Assembly (NCBI RefSeq): GCF_008001235.1
Contig: NZ_CP040751.1
Coordinates: 1,223,001 to 1,287,000, forward strand
DNA length: 64,000 bases
Direction of reading: 5' to 3'
Origin: Salidesulfovibrio onnuriiensis
Lineage (GTDB): Bacteria; Desulfobacterota; Desulfovibrionia; Desulfovibrionales; Desulfovibrionaceae
Part shown: positions 7,862 through 16,833 of the stretch, piece after piece
How the letters are laid out: each line of letters opens with the position of its first letter
Position numbering within the stretch: position 1 is the stretch's first letter
Notes under the pieces: model-generated
Databases searched by the model: none
What the model saw: only the letters and a program-made list of their open reading frames with translations
Told to the model about the DNA's origin: nothing
Translations under genes and position numbers: made by a program

Positions 7862-8854
7862 ATGCACATGCCCACGTCCAACCGCGTTTTCAATCCGTTC
7901 TCGCTCCGGCGCATCATCCAGGTTTCGTTCGCCCTGTTCTGTCTCTATGCGGGCTGGCGCTTCCTCCTTTTCGTGGAGTGGGCCAGGGGCGGCTCGCAGA
8001 CCTTTGTTCCCAAGCCCGCTTCCGTGGAGGGATTTTTGCCCATCAGCGCCCTGCTGGGCCTGAAGCGGCTTTTGCTCACGGGCCAGTGGGACCCGGTGCA
8101 CCCGGCCGGGCTGACCATTTTCGTGGCGGCCCTGGTCATGGCCTGGCTGTTCCGCAAGGGCTTTTGCGGCTATATCTGCCCGGTGGGCCTGGTCTCCAAC
8201 ATGGCCGAGAAGCTGGGGCGCAGGCTGGGTCTGGCCCTGGTGCCGCCCAGGTGGGCGGACTATCCGCTCATGGCCGTGAAATACGTGATGCTGGGCTTTT
8301 TCCTGTACACCACCTTTGTCTCCATGAGCCTGCGGGGCATCGAGCAGTTCATCCGCGCACCGTACAACATGGTGGCCGACGCCAAGATGCTCGACTTCTT
8401 CGTTGCGCCGTCGTCCACGGCCCTGGGCGCGCTGGCAGTGCTTGCCGTGCTCGGCGTGGTGGTGCGCAACTTCTGGTGCCGGTACCTGTGCCCCTATGGC
8501 GCGCTGCTGGGCCTGTGCTCCCTGCTCAGCCCGCTGGGCATCCGCCGGGACGCGGACCGCTGCGTGGGTTGCGGCAAGTGCGACCGCATCTGCCCGGGCG
8601 GCATCACGGTGTCGGGCAAGATCAGCGTGAATTCGCCCGAGTGCATGGGCTGCACCGCCTGCGTGGGGGCCTGTCCCGTGGAGGGCTGCCTGTCCGTGAG
8701 CGCCGGGAGCAGGCGGCTGCCGTTCTGGGTGCCCGCCCTGGGCGCGGTGGGCGTGCTGCTGCTGGCCTATGCGGCGGCACGGGCCACGGGCCATTGGGAT
8801 ACGGGCATGCCCGCGGACATGGTGCGGCGCATGTACATGTCGTTCGGGGGCTGA
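7862..8854 (+). CDS. NapH-like membrane polyferredoxin (4Fe-4S protein)
   Basis: 330 residues with four to five membrane helices and four Cys motifs. CGYICP (near 102) and CRYLCP (near 206) are the membrane-edge CxxxCP pairs of NapH/RdxA-type proteins. Two ferredoxin clusters follow: CVGCGKCDRICPGG (from 234) and CMGCTACVGACPVEGC (from 261). The family passes electrons between the quinone pool and periplasmic or cytoplasmic partners. No nap genes are nearby, so the partner is unknown. The frame is open from 7763, inside the preceding terminator; ATG 7862 (or 7868) just before the first hydrophobic helix is more likely. No strong ribosome-binding site is visible. Confidence 0.85.
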   Translation: MHMPTSNRVFNPFSLRRIIQVSFALFCLYAGWRFLLFVEWARGGSQTFVPKPASVEGFLPISALLGLKRLLLTGQWDPVHPAGLTIFVAALVMAWLFRKGFCGYICPVGLVSNMAEKLGRRLGLALVPPRWADYPLMAVKYVMLGFFLYTTFVSMSLRGIEQFIRAPYNMVADAKMLDFFVAPSSTALGALAVLAVLGVVVRNFWCRYLCPYGALLGLCSLLSPLGIRRDADRCVGCGKCDRICPGGITVSGKISVNSPECMGCTACVGACPVEGCLSVSAGSRRLPFWVPALGAVGVLLLAYAAARATGHWDTGMPADMVRRMYMSFGG

Positions 8855-8977
8855 TGTTCTGGAGACTTACTCCTTGACTTCCTTCCCGGACCCTGCTTCA
8901 TAGGTGCATACCCATTGGAGCCCCAAGAGAGCCACGCGTTCACCCCGCCTGTGGACGCCATTTCAGGAGGATGCTGA

Positions 8978-9634
8978 ATGTTCGTAGGATTCAAGATGTT
9001 GCAGGATTTCGCCACCGTCACTCCGCAGACCCTGGTCAAGGACGCCCAGAAAAAGCTGGAAGAGGACAAGCTCTGGATGTTGCTTGTGGTGGATGAGGCA
9101 GGAGAACTGGTCGGATACGTTCCCAAGGAGGATATTGCCGGCGCCTTGCCCGGCGTGGTCAAAGCCATGGAGCGCCTTGGCGAGACCGTATTCCTGGACA
9201 AGCTGACCATCGAGGACATCCTGCGCCGCGACATCCGGAAGATTTCCCCCGAGGCCGAAGTGGAGGCCGCCGCGGACATGATGCACGAGATGAACCTGGC
9301 CGGGCTGGCCGTGGTGGACGGCGCGGGAGTGATCCTGGGCTACGTCAACCGCGACGCCATGCTCGACGTTCTGGTGGAGGAGATGGGCTTCCGCGAGGGA
9401 GGCTGCCGCATCACCGTGGACGTGGAGGACAAGACCGGCGTGCTTTACGAGGCCGCCGGGGTCATTGCCAACATGAAGCTTTCCATCATTTCCTCGTCCA
9501 CCTTCTTCAAGGGCGAACGTCGCCTCATCGTGCTGCGTGTGGCCACCGAGGACGCCGCGCCCGTGGAGACCGCACTCAGGGAGCGCGGTTTCAAGCTGGT
9601 CGAACCGCAGGATTTCCAGGGCAACTGGAACTGA
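8978..9634 (+). CDS. CBS-pair and ACT domain protein
   Basis: 218 residues, cytoplasmic. Two CBS motifs occupy about 1-135 (VTPQTLVKDAQKKLEED; ISPEAEVEAAADMMHEMNLA) and an ACT domain follows at about 140-210 (ITVDVEDKTGVLYEAAGVIA). CBS pairs bind adenyl nucleotides and ACT domains bind amino acids, so this is probably a small sensor or allosteric protein. No catalytic domain is attached. AGGAGG at 8965-8970 sets the start. It appears to be a single-gene unit with its own terminator. The target is unknown. Confidence 0.88.
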   Translation: MFVGFKMLQDFATVTPQTLVKDAQKKLEEDKLWMLLVVDEAGELVGYVPKEDIAGALPGVVKAMERLGETVFLDKLTIEDILRRDIRKISPEAEVEAAADMMHEMNLAGLAVVDGAGVILGYVNRDAMLDVLVEEMGFREGGCRITVDVEDKTGVLYEAAGVIANMKLSIISSSTFFKGERRLIVLRVATEDAAPVETALRERGFKLVEPQDFQGNWN

Positions 9635-9660
9635 TCCGCCACAAGCGAACGCAAGAAGCA

Positions 9661-9692
9661 AGCCCCCGGTTCAAGCGAGCCGGGGGCTTTTT
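9661..9692 (+). terminator. Terminator after the CBS-ACT gene
   Basis: Stem AGCCCCCGG/CCGGGGGCT followed by TTTTT. It sits between convergent genes; the right-hand strand has the T-run. Confidence 0.9.
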
Positions 9693-9698
9693 CATGTC

Positions 9699-10349
9699 CT
9701 ACTTCTGGAGAGGGAAGGGCTCGGGGTAGATGAAGCCCACGAAGCCCAGCGCCGAAAGCGCGATGCCGTAGTTTTTGGTGATCTGCAGGGAGGTGATGTC
9801 GAAGGTCATGTCTCCCTTCTGCTTGAGCCCCCGGATGGAAAGCTCGTGGTTGAGGGACTTGGTCAGCTGGGCCTTGGCATCCGCATAGGCCTTGTCCTTG
9901 TCCACGGTCTCGCCGCTGTAGATGCGTTCGTATTCGGCCGCGAAGCCGCCTATGTACTTGCCGTCCTTGTCCACTGCCCAGACCCGGCCCACGCCGGTGG
10001 CCACGGTGTCTCCCTTCACGCCTCCGGCCTTGGCCATGATGGTTTCCAGCACCGAGCCGTGGCGGATGTACGGCTTGGCCTTTTCAAAGGGGACCTCATA
10101 GGACTCGGGCGGAAGCACCGAGGTGTAGTAGACCACATTGAAATTCTCGATGCCCGCGTCCAGCAGGGCCAGGTCGTAGGAAAAGGTTTCGTACGGGTCG
10201 GGCGGGATGCCGTCGTCGGACTGGCCCACGCCGGTGACCGCGAAATAGGCCGTGGGGATTCGCGGGCCGAAGTTTTCCTGGGCCCGGGCGCACACGGCGA
10301 TCATCAGGATACCGATAACCATGCAGCAAGTGACGATTCTGGATTTCAT
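9699..10349 (-). CDS. Exported pyruvoyl-dependent arginine decarboxylase family protein
   Basis: 216 residues. The core (about 35-205) matches pyruvoyl-dependent arginine decarboxylases: GVGQS, a DLALLDAGIENFN helix, then YYTSVLPPESYEV around the self-cleavage site, and AAEYERI with the catalytic Glu. In this family the chain splits before a Ser that becomes the pyruvoyl group; here that is T76-S77, a Thr-Ser pair as in chlamydial AaxB rather than the usual Ser-Ser. The N terminus is a clear Sec signal peptide (MKSR, a hydrophobic run, then ARAQ), implying a periplasmic enzyme, which is unusual. The start at 10349 is supported by GAGAGGTG. If active it would turn arginine into agmatine outside the cytoplasm. 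Confidence 0.78.
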   Translation of the reverse strand: MKSRIVTCCMVIGILMIAVCARAQENFGPRIPTAYFAVTGVGQSDDGIPPDPYETFSYDLALLDAGIENFNVVYYTSVLPPESYEVPFEKAKPYIRHGSVLETIMAKAGGVKGDTVATGVGRVWAVDKDGKYIGGFAAEYERIYSGETVDKDKAYADAKAQLTKSLNHELSIRGLKQKGDMTFDITSLQITKNYGIALSALGFVGFIYPEPFPLQK

Positions 10350-10505
10350 GTTCACCTCTCGGCTGAAATTGGATTTCGCATATCCTAGCATCGATCAAAC
10401 GCACTGCAATAGAAAGCGAAGGAATCTAACCCGGCTAACAATTGTTTACAGTTTTTCGCGCGGAATACTTTGCCATAAAATCATTTGTTTACTATTTGGA
10501 TCCCT

Positions 10506-11648
10506 ATGAATGCCCGCAGATACGATATCGACAACATCCGCATCCTGGCCACGCTGGTCATTTTCCTGTTCCACAATGCCCGGCTCTTCGACACCTTTGG
10601 CTGGCACGTGAAGAACGCCCAGACTTCCGTCTATTTTTCCCTTTTTGTGGGCTTTATCGACGCGTGGGTCATGCCGCTCTTCTTTCTGCTTTCAGGCATG
10701 GCCGCATGGTATTCACTGGGCCGCCGCACGGGCGGGCTGTTCCTCAAGGAGCGGGCGCTGCGGCTGCTCGTGCCCGTGTACACCGTGGGGGTGGTGCTGC
10801 TTCTGCCGCCCCAGTTCGCCCTGGATCGCATCACCAGCGGCATGACCTTTGGCGGCTGGCTGCAGGGCTACGGGTATTTCTTCCAGCGCATGGGCTTTGA
10901 CTTCGAGCCGCCCTTTGTGCGTTTCTTTTCGGGGCATCTCTGGTTTCTGTGGTTCCTGTTTTATGTCTCGCTGGCGACGCTGCCCGTATTCCTGTGGCTG
11001 CGCTCGGAATCCGGCGGAAGGGTCCGCAAGCGCATCGCGGCCGCCTGCACCGGAGGCGTCGGACCGTTCCTGCTCGTCATTCCCCTTTTTCTGGTGCTCA
11101 TGAGTCTGCGCGGCGTGTTTCATGGTGAGCATACCTGGGCCGACTTCGGGTATTTCTCGCTTTACTCGATCATCGGCTACATCTTCGCCTCGGACGAACG
11201 GTTTGTTCCGGCCCTGCAGCGGTGCGCTCCGTGGGCCTTGCTGGTGGGCGTGGCGGGATTCGGCGCGGAAATGCATTTTCTTCTCGGGACGGGCTACCCG
11301 ATGCATGCCCAGTCCTTTTTCCCCTTCCTGCCGTATACCCTGTACCAGGTGACCATGAGCCTGCAGACGCTGAGCTGGATTGTCGTCATTTTGGGCTACG
11401 GTTCCCGCCTGCTGACCGAAAAGCGCGACTGGACGGTTTGGGGCAACGAGGCCGTGCTTCCGTTTTATATCCTTCATCAGACCGCCATACTGATCGCGGG
11501 TTGGTACGTGGTCCAGCTGGATTTGCCCATGCTGGTCAAGTGCGTGATCAACACCATAGCGAGCCTGACCATGATTCTTGTGACCTACGGAGTTTTGATC
11601 AGGCCCTTGAATCCGGTCCGTTTTCTCTTCGGGATGCATTCGAAATAG
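10506..11648 (+). CDS. Acyltransferase-3 / OpgC-like membrane protein
   Basis: 380 residues with about ten membrane helices. The N-terminal RRYDIDNIRILATLVIFLFH is the usual acyltransferase-3 opening; the conserved His of this family is in this first segment, and FFLLSGMAAWYSLGRR follows. The C-terminal half resembles glucan-modifying OpgC/MdoC proteins. These enzymes transfer acyl groups such as succinyl or acetyl to surface glycans. I used ATG 10506; the frame extends to TTG 10485 but neither has a clear ribosome-binding site. It is a single gene with no glycan genes adjacent, so its substrate is open. Confidence 0.82.
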   Translation: MNARRYDIDNIRILATLVIFLFHNARLFDTFGWHVKNAQTSVYFSLFVGFIDAWVMPLFFLLSGMAAWYSLGRRTGGLFLKERALRLLVPVYTVGVVLLLPPQFALDRITSGMTFGGWLQGYGYFFQRMGFDFEPPFVRFFSGHLWFLWFLFYVSLATLPVFLWLRSESGGRVRKRIAAACTGGVGPFLLVIPLFLVLMSLRGVFHGEHTWADFGYFSLYSIIGYIFASDERFVPALQRCAPWALLVGVAGFGAEMHFLLGTGYPMHAQSFFPFLPYTLYQVTMSLQTLSWIVVILGYGSRLLTEKRDWTVWGNEAVLPFYILHQTAILIAGWYVVQLDLPMLVKCVINTIASLTMILVTYGVLIRPLNPVRFLFGMHSK

Positions 11649-11670
11649 GAACCGCAACAGCGGGCGCATG

Positions 11671-11714
11671 AAAAAGCCCCCTCCGGGCGGAAAGTCCGGA
11701 GGGGGCGTGCTTTT
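11671..11714. terminator. Bidirectional terminator between convergent genes
   Basis: Eleven-pair stem GCCCCCTCCGG/CCGGAGGGGGC with A5 on the left and GCTTTTG on the right. It serves both the acyltransferase and the alanine symporter. Confidence 0.9.
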
Positions 11715-11735
11715 GTTGTCGCCGGGCCTTGGGGC

Positions 11736-13130
11736 CTAGTCTTCGGTCTGCGAAGCCGGTTCGAGGCTGCCGGAGCGGCCGCGCCGCTGTATGGCCTCGA
11801 AGTACTTCCTGGTTTCCCCGACCACGACCGGGGTCAGCAGGAGCAGGCCCACGAGGTTGGGAATGGCCATCAGCCCGTTCAGGGCGTCCGAGATGTTCCA
11901 GACAAGGCTGAGCTTGGCCACTGCCCCTGCCCCCACAAAACAGATGAAGAGGAGGCGGTAGGGCATGACGGCCTTCACGCCGAGCAGGTACTCGATGGAC
12001 TTTTCGCCGTAGTAGCTCCAGCCGAGAATGGTGGAGTAGGCGAACAGGATCAGGCCGATGGTGACCACATGGTCCCCGCCGGGCATGCCTGCGGCAAAGG
12101 CGACTGTGGTCAGTTCCGCGCCGGTCAGTCCGTTGGACCATGCCCCGGTGAGGATGAGCACCAGGCCGGTCATGGTACAGACCACCAGAGTGTCGATGAA
12201 GGTCTGGGTCATGGACACCAGGGCCTGGGTGACAGGCTGCTTGGTCTGAGCAGCGGCCGCCGCGATGGGGGCGCTTCCCAGGCCGGATTCATTGGAGAAC
12301 ACGCCGCGCGCGACCCCCATCCGGATACACATCATGATGGATGCCCCGGCAAAGCCGCCCACGGCGGCCGTGGGATGGAATGCCTGGTCGATGATCAGCC
12401 CGAGGGCTGCGGGAATGCCGCCTATATTGGTGAAGATGATGTACGAAGCGCCGGTCATGTAGAAGACGATCATGATCGGGACGAAGAAGCCGGTTACCTG
12501 ACCGATCTTCTTGATGCCGCCCAGGATGACCGCGGCGACGCAGACCATGAGAACCACACCGGTGACGAACGGGGAGACCTGGTAGGTCGCCTCCACTGCG
12601 TCGGCAATGGAGTTGGACTGGACCATGTTGCCGATTCCGAAGGCCGCCACCGAGGCGAAGCAGGCGAAGACCGCACCCAGCCAGGGTTTCTTGAGGCCCT
12701 TGGATATGTAGTACATGGGCCCGCCGCTCATTTCGCCGTTTTCGTCCACGACGCGGTATTTCACGGCCAGAACGGCTTCGGCGTACTTGGTGGCCATGCC
12801 GACCAGGCCGGTGACCCACATCCAGAACAGCGCGCCCGGTCCGCCCACGGCGATGGCCGTTGCCACGCCCGCGATGTTCCCGGTCCCGACCGTTGCCGAA
12901 AGCGCGGTCATCAGGGCCTGGAAGTGGGTGATATCCCCGGGTTCGTCGGTTGCTTCCTTGCGTTTGATAAGCGCCAGGTAGAGGGCGTAGCCCAGTTTCC
13001 TGATCTGGAGCCCGCGCAGGGCAAAGGTGAGCCATACGCCGGTTCCCACCAGCAGGATCAGCATGGGCGGCCCCCAGGCGAACGCTCCTATTTTTCCAAC
13101 CACTCCATCCAATATAGTCAAAAATTCCAT
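11736..13130 (-). CDS. Sodium:alanine/glycine symporter (AgcS family)
   Basis: 464-residue inner-membrane transporter with about eleven helices. Family signatures are intact: [40 protein letters not shown] and [20 protein letters not shown]. It imports alanine or glycine with Na+. The start at 13130 has AAGGAG 5-6 nt upstream. It lies 86 bp downstream of alanine dehydrogenase on the same strand, so the pair can import alanine and deaminate it to pyruvate. The sigma-54 promoter in front of ald probably drives both genes. Confidence 0.93.
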   Translation of the reverse strand: MEFLTILDGVVGKIGAFAWGPPMLILLVGTGVWLTFALRGLQIRKLGYALYLALIKRKEATDEPGDITHFQALMTALSATVGTGNIAGVATAIAVGGPGALFWMWVTGLVGMATKYAEAVLAVKYRVVDENGEMSGGPMYYISKGLKKPWLGAVFACFASVAAFGIGNMVQSNSIADAVEATYQVSPFVTGVVLMVCVAAVILGGIKKIGQVTGFFVPIMIVFYMTGASYIIFTNIGGIPAALGLIIDQAFHPTAAVGGFAGASIMMCIRMGVARGVFSNESGLGSAPIAAAAAQTKQPVTQALVSMTQTFIDTLVVCTMTGLVLILTGAWSNGLTGAELTTVAFAAGMPGGDHVVTIGLILFAYSTILGWSYYGEKSIEYLLGVKAVMPYRLLFICFVGAGAVAKLSLVWNISDALNGLMAIPNLVGLLLLTPVVVGETRKYFEAIQRRGRSGSLEPASQTED

Positions 13131-13216
13131 CTCATCTCCTTGGTTTGGTTACCTTGGATTCCGAAGGGCAAACTCCTTGATAAGCATCGTTGTTGAATTG
13201 CCGTGAGCCTTTTCCT

Positions 13217-14329
13217 TTACAGCACGTTGTCCACGGGGACGTATTCCAGACCGAAGGCGTCCGCCACACCCTTGTAGGTGACCTTGCCGTTGACGATGTT
13301 CAGGCCGGTCTTGATGGCGTTGTTTTCGATGGCGGCCTGCTTCCAGCCCTTGTTGGCGATTTCCAGGGCGTAGGGCAGGGTCGCGTTGGTCAGGGCCATG
13401 GTCGAGGTGACGGGCACTGCGCCGGGCATGTTCGCCACGCAGTAGTGGATCACGCCTTCGACCTCGTACACCGGGTTGCGGTGGGTCGTGGGCTGGGAGG
13501 TCTCGAAGCAACCGCCCTGGTCGATGGCCACGTCTACGATGACGGCGCCCTTCTTCATGGACTTGAGCATCTCGCGGGTGACGAGCTTCGGCGCCTTGGT
13601 CCCGGCGACAAGTACTGCACCGATAACCACGTCCGCGTCAAGAACCAGCTCGCGCAGCAGGGCCGGGCTGCTCATCATGGGGAAGCAATTCTTGGGCATC
13701 ACTTCCGAGAGGTAGCGGAGCCGCGCCAGGTTCATGTCCAGCAGGGAGACCTTCGCGCCCAGGCCGCAGGCCATCTGCGCCGCATTGGTGCCGACCACGC
13801 CGCCGCCGATGACGACCACGTTGGCCGGGGCCACGCCGGTGACACCGCCCATGAGCAGGCCGCGTCCGCCGAAGTCGCGTTCCAGGTACTTGGCTCCTTC
13901 CTGGATGGACATGCGGCCGGCGACTTCACTCATCGGGGTGAGGAGCGGCAGGTCACCGGCGGGGCCTTCCACGGTTTCGTAAGCGATGGCGATGGACTTG
14001 TTGGCCACGAACGCGCGGGTCAGGGGCTCGTCCGGGGCGAAGTGGAAATAGGTGAAGACGATCTGGTCTTCGCGGACCATGTCGTATTCCGAAGGTTGCG
14101 GTTCCTTCACGTGCATGACCATGTCCGAGGCGGCGTAGATTTCGGCCGGGGTTTCGACGATCCTGGCGCCCGCGGCCGCATAGGCCTCGTCCGGGAAGCC
14201 GCTGCCAACCCCTGCCGAGGCTTCGACCATGACCTCGTGCCCGTTGGCACACATGATTTCGACTCCGGTGGGGGTCATGGCGACTCTATTTTCCGCTGCC
14301 TTGATTTCTTTCAAGATTCCAACTTTCAT
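13217..14329 (-). CDS. ald: Alanine dehydrogenase
   Basis: 370 residues, the normal family length. NAD-dependent oxidative deamination of L-alanine to pyruvate and ammonium. Seen: MKVGILKEIKAAENRVAMTP at the start, HVKEPQPSEY with the catalytic Lys, YFHFAPD with the catalytic His, the dinucleotide loop VVIGGGVVGTNAA, and VDVAIDQGG with the catalytic Asp. ATG 14329 is fixed by AGGAG 8 nt upstream and by the canonical N terminus; the longer frame (to 14494) is not coding. A sigma-54 promoter lies about 80 bp upstream, and a TyrR-like activator gene lies beyond that. Confidence 0.96.
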   Translation of the reverse strand: MKVGILKEIKAAENRVAMTPTGVEIMCANGHEVMVEASAGVGSGFPDEAYAAAGARIVETPAEIYAASDMVMHVKEPQPSEYDMVREDQIVFTYFHFAPDEPLTRAFVANKSIAIAYETVEGPAGDLPLLTPMSEVAGRMSIQEGAKYLERDFGGRGLLMGGVTGVAPANVVVIGGGVVGTNAAQMACGLGAKVSLLDMNLARLRYLSEVMPKNCFPMMSSPALLRELVLDADVVIGAVLVAGTKAPKLVTREMLKSMKKGAVIVDVAIDQGGCFETSQPTTHRNPVYEVEGVIHYCVANMPGAVPVTSTMALTNATLPYALEIANKGWKQAAIENNAIKTGLNIVNGKVTYKGVADAFGLEYVPVDNVL

Positions 14330-14409
14330 TTTCAAAGCTCCTGAGTAATGGGTTTTCACGGAATTTCGCCAGGCCGGGTATGCGGCGCTGGTGTTTTTTT
14401 TCTCCATAT

Positions 14410-14425
14410 CGCAATCGCCATGCCA
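14410..14425 (-). promoter_or_regulatory. Sigma-54 promoter of ald-agcS
   Basis: Read on the minus strand: TGGCAT, five bases, then TTGCG. GG and GC have the correct 12-bp offset and only the last base of each half departs from consensus. It lies about 80 bp before the ald start. Confidence 0.82.
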
Positions 14426-14638
14426 ACCTTTCGGACAAAGCATTTCACGCCCCTGTTTTTCAGGAGGAGGTCTGCGGAAAGGCCTGCGGGACAAGGCTTT
14501 TCCTTTTTTGGGTTCGTCCCGTCAGGCGTTGCGAAACAAGCAATGTGCAATGGGAGGGGAATAGCGGAAGTGGTATGTTTTCCTGCCAAAAGGGATGGTG
14601 GGAATATCTAACTATCCGATATCAAATGTTTTTATTGC

Positions 14639-14656
14639 TGGCACGAAAACGTTCCA
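14639..14656. promoter_or_regulatory. Upstream dyad 1 for the ald promoter
   Basis: TGGCACG-AAAA-CGTTCCA, one mismatch from the second dyad (TGGAACG arm). It lies about 215 bp upstream of the -24 element. Likely binding site of the TyrR-like activator. Confidence 0.55.
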
Positions 14657-14716
14657 TGTCAGAGGCATGTGGTTCGCCTGGAGCGGCAAACCGGACAGAT
14701 GGCGGAATTTTCATGG

Positions 14717-14734
14717 TGGAACGAAAGCGTTCCA
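14717..14734. promoter_or_regulatory. Upstream dyad 2 for the ald promoter
   Basis: Perfect arms TGGAACG and CGTTCCA around AAAG. Its centre is 78 bp from that of dyad 1, and it lies just after the stop codon of the sigma-54 regulator gene, upstream of ald. Confidence 0.6.
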
Positions 14735-14754
14735 GAGGGCGGACCGGGGAGGAT

Positions 14755-16386
14755 CTACCAGGGGCTCTGCTGCTGCACGGGCGGTTCCCAGGGGATGGCG
14801 TTGTCCTCGTTGCGCAGCTGGTATTTCTTGATCCTGCGCATGAGCGCCGTGTGGGAGAGCCCGAGCTGCTTGGCGGCCTTGCGGATGCTTTTCGTGGAGT
14901 TGAGAGCGTCGAGCAGTATGCGCATCTCGAACTTGCCGACCATGTCCTTCAGGGGCTTGTCGGTCTTGGGCACCGGAGACCGGGGGCACTGTTCCGTGCC
15001 GCAGACCGGGGCCGCGCTGAGGTGCAGGGCTTCGGCCGTGATCTCGCAGGAATCGCTGAGGATGGAGGCCCGTTCAATGGCGTTCTGCAGCTCGCGCACA
15101 TTGCCCGGCCAGCTGTAGTTGTAGAGCTTGTCCAGGGCCTTCTGGCTGATGGTCTGTTCCTCTTTCTGCAGCCGCTGGTTGAACTGCTTGAGGAAGGTGC
15201 CCACCAGGAGCGGGATGTCGGCCATGCGTTCCCGCAGCGGGGGAATCTGGATGGTCAGCACGTTGATGCGGTAGAACAGGTCCTCGCGGAAATCCCCGGC
15301 CTCCACCATGTCCGCCAGGTTTTTGTTGGTGGCGGTGATCACCCGTGCATTGACCGGGATTTCCTCCACGCCGCCGATCCTGCGCACGAATCCGTCCTGG
15401 AGCACGCGCAGGATCTTGGCCTGCGGGCCCAGGGGCATGTCGCCGATCTCGTCGAGAAAGATGGTGCCGTTCCGGGCCGCCTCGAACAGGCCGGGCTTGC
15501 CCTTTTTCTTGGCCCCGGTAAAGGCCCCGTCCACGTAGCCGAACAGCTCGCTTTCGATGAGCGATTCCGGGAGCGCCGCGCAGTTGATGGGGATGAACGG
15601 TCCTGTCCTGCCGCTCTCGAAGTGGATGGCCTTGGCAAAGAGTTCCTTGCCGGTGCCGCTTTCGCCGGTGATGGAGATGATGGTGTCCAGCTCGGCAATC
15701 TTGCGCGCAAAGGAGATCAGGTTGGTGATGGCCCGGCTTTCGCCGATGAAGTCGTCGAAGTTGACGTCGATGGGGGTCAGGACCGCATCGACCATGGCCT
15801 TGACCTCCTTGAGGTCCTTCATCAGCAGCACCGCACCCACGAATTCGCCCTGGGAGTTGTTGATGGGCTTTGCCGAGCCGTAGAACTCGACCCGGCCCGT
15901 GCTGGTGACCACGGTCTTTCGCCTGCTGACGGGAACCTTTTTCTGGACGCACTCCATGAGCAGGTTGTTCTTCGGGCTCAGTTCGCTCACATGGGTGTTC
16001 AGCAGGTCCTCGTAGGGCAGGTTCAGGATCCGGCAGGCCACGCTGTTGACGGTGTTGACCATGCCCTCCGCATTGACGGAAACGATCCCCTCGCTCATTC
16101 CGTCGAACAGCGTCCGGAACCAGCGTTCCCGCCTTTCCTGGGGCAGCCGTTTCAGCTCGGCCTGGTCCTCGATCCCCGGCAGGGTCGCGAAGATCTTCAG
16201 AAGATCCTGGGTGCCGATGTCCGTGTCCCCGAAATCGATCTCGATGGAGACCAGGGCATAGCCGTTTTTCTGCTCCACCTCCATGCACACGATGTTCAGC
16301 CGGTGTGCGATGATGAGCTTGGTTATGTCGAAGACGATTCCTATACGGTCCTTGAAAAGAAGCTTGAATTTTCTTTTTTTGCTCAT
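14755..16386 (-). CDS. TyrR-like sigma-54 activator (ACT-PAS-AAA+-HTH)
   Basis: 543 residues: ACT domain (about 5-75), PAS (about 85-190), AAA+ (about 210-445; Walker A GESGTGKE from 241, GAFTGA at 287-292) and Fis-type helix-turn-helix (about 495-530, SIRKAAKQLGLSHTALMRRI). The ACT domain suggests amino-acid sensing, as in TyrR. Unlike TyrR of E. coli, the GAFTGA loop is intact, so it can activate sigma-54 promoters. It sits directly upstream of ald and agcS, whose promoter region carries a -24/-12 box and two dyads, so alanine-responsive activation is a good inference. ATG 16386 follows AGGTGA; the longer frame to 16479 lacks support. Confidence 0.9.
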   Translation of the reverse strand: MSKKRKFKLLFKDRIGIVFDITKLIIAHRLNIVCMEVEQKNGYALVSIEIDFGDTDIGTQDLLKIFATLPGIEDQAELKRLPQERRERWFRTLFDGMSEGIVSVNAEGMVNTVNSVACRILNLPYEDLLNTHVSELSPKNNLLMECVQKKVPVSRRKTVVTSTGRVEFYGSAKPINNSQGEFVGAVLLMKDLKEVKAMVDAVLTPIDVNFDDFIGESRAITNLISFARKIAELDTIISITGESGTGKELFAKAIHFESGRTGPFIPINCAALPESLIESELFGYVDGAFTGAKKKGKPGLFEAARNGTIFLDEIGDMPLGPQAKILRVLQDGFVRRIGGVEEIPVNARVITATNKNLADMVEAGDFREDLFYRINVLTIQIPPLRERMADIPLLVGTFLKQFNQRLQKEEQTISQKALDKLYNYSWPGNVRELQNAIERASILSDSCEITAEALHLSAAPVCGTEQCPRSPVPKTDKPLKDMVGKFEMRILLDALNSTKSIRKAAKQLGLSHTALMRRIKKYQLRNEDNAIPWEPPVQQQSPW

Positions 16387-16769
16387 GGCTTCACCTGGTT
16401 GCATGGTGCAGGGGCAGATCGGGGCGGCGGAAATCTGATTGCGGGGATATTGGCGATAGTGCGGCGATGATCCAAACACGCATGCGTGGTTTTCGGGTTA
16501 TGGCGTTGCGGGCGGGGAGCCGCAACGGGGTACCGGAAAATTCAAAGAGGACATGGCGTCCCGTTTCGGGGAGCCCAGCGCGGACCGATTGGGAATATTA
16601 ACCCGGACGGTCCTGCGGCTGAAGATTATTCGGTCATAAACTACAGTTTTGGGCAGGAAAAGCAAGTGCACTTCCAACCGGCGGCAGGAACAGGACATTT
16701 GCGGCTGGCTGTCCCAAAAGGTTCGAGCATGGCTTGTGCGTGTGAATCGGCCCGTGGGATGGAGAGTAC
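16387..16769. other. Intergenic region, no gene seen
   Basis: About 380 bp upstream of the TyrR-like regulator and downstream of the cobT terminator. Frames here are short or antisense shadows. It should contain the regulator's promoter, which I cannot place. Confidence 0.4.
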
Positions 16770-16822
16770 GGGGGAAGGGGGAGAGAGAACCATTTTCAAA
16801 AGGTTTTTCTTCCCCTTCCCCC
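16770..16822 (-). terminator. Terminator hairpin after cobT
   Basis: Outer arms GGGGGAAGGGG and CCCCTTCCCCC around an inner AACC...AGGTT pairing with a TTTTCAAAA loop. Similar hairpins follow the genes ending at 20223 and 33142, so this is a common local terminator design. Confidence 0.75.
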
Positions 16823-16833
16823 GGTTTGATTTC

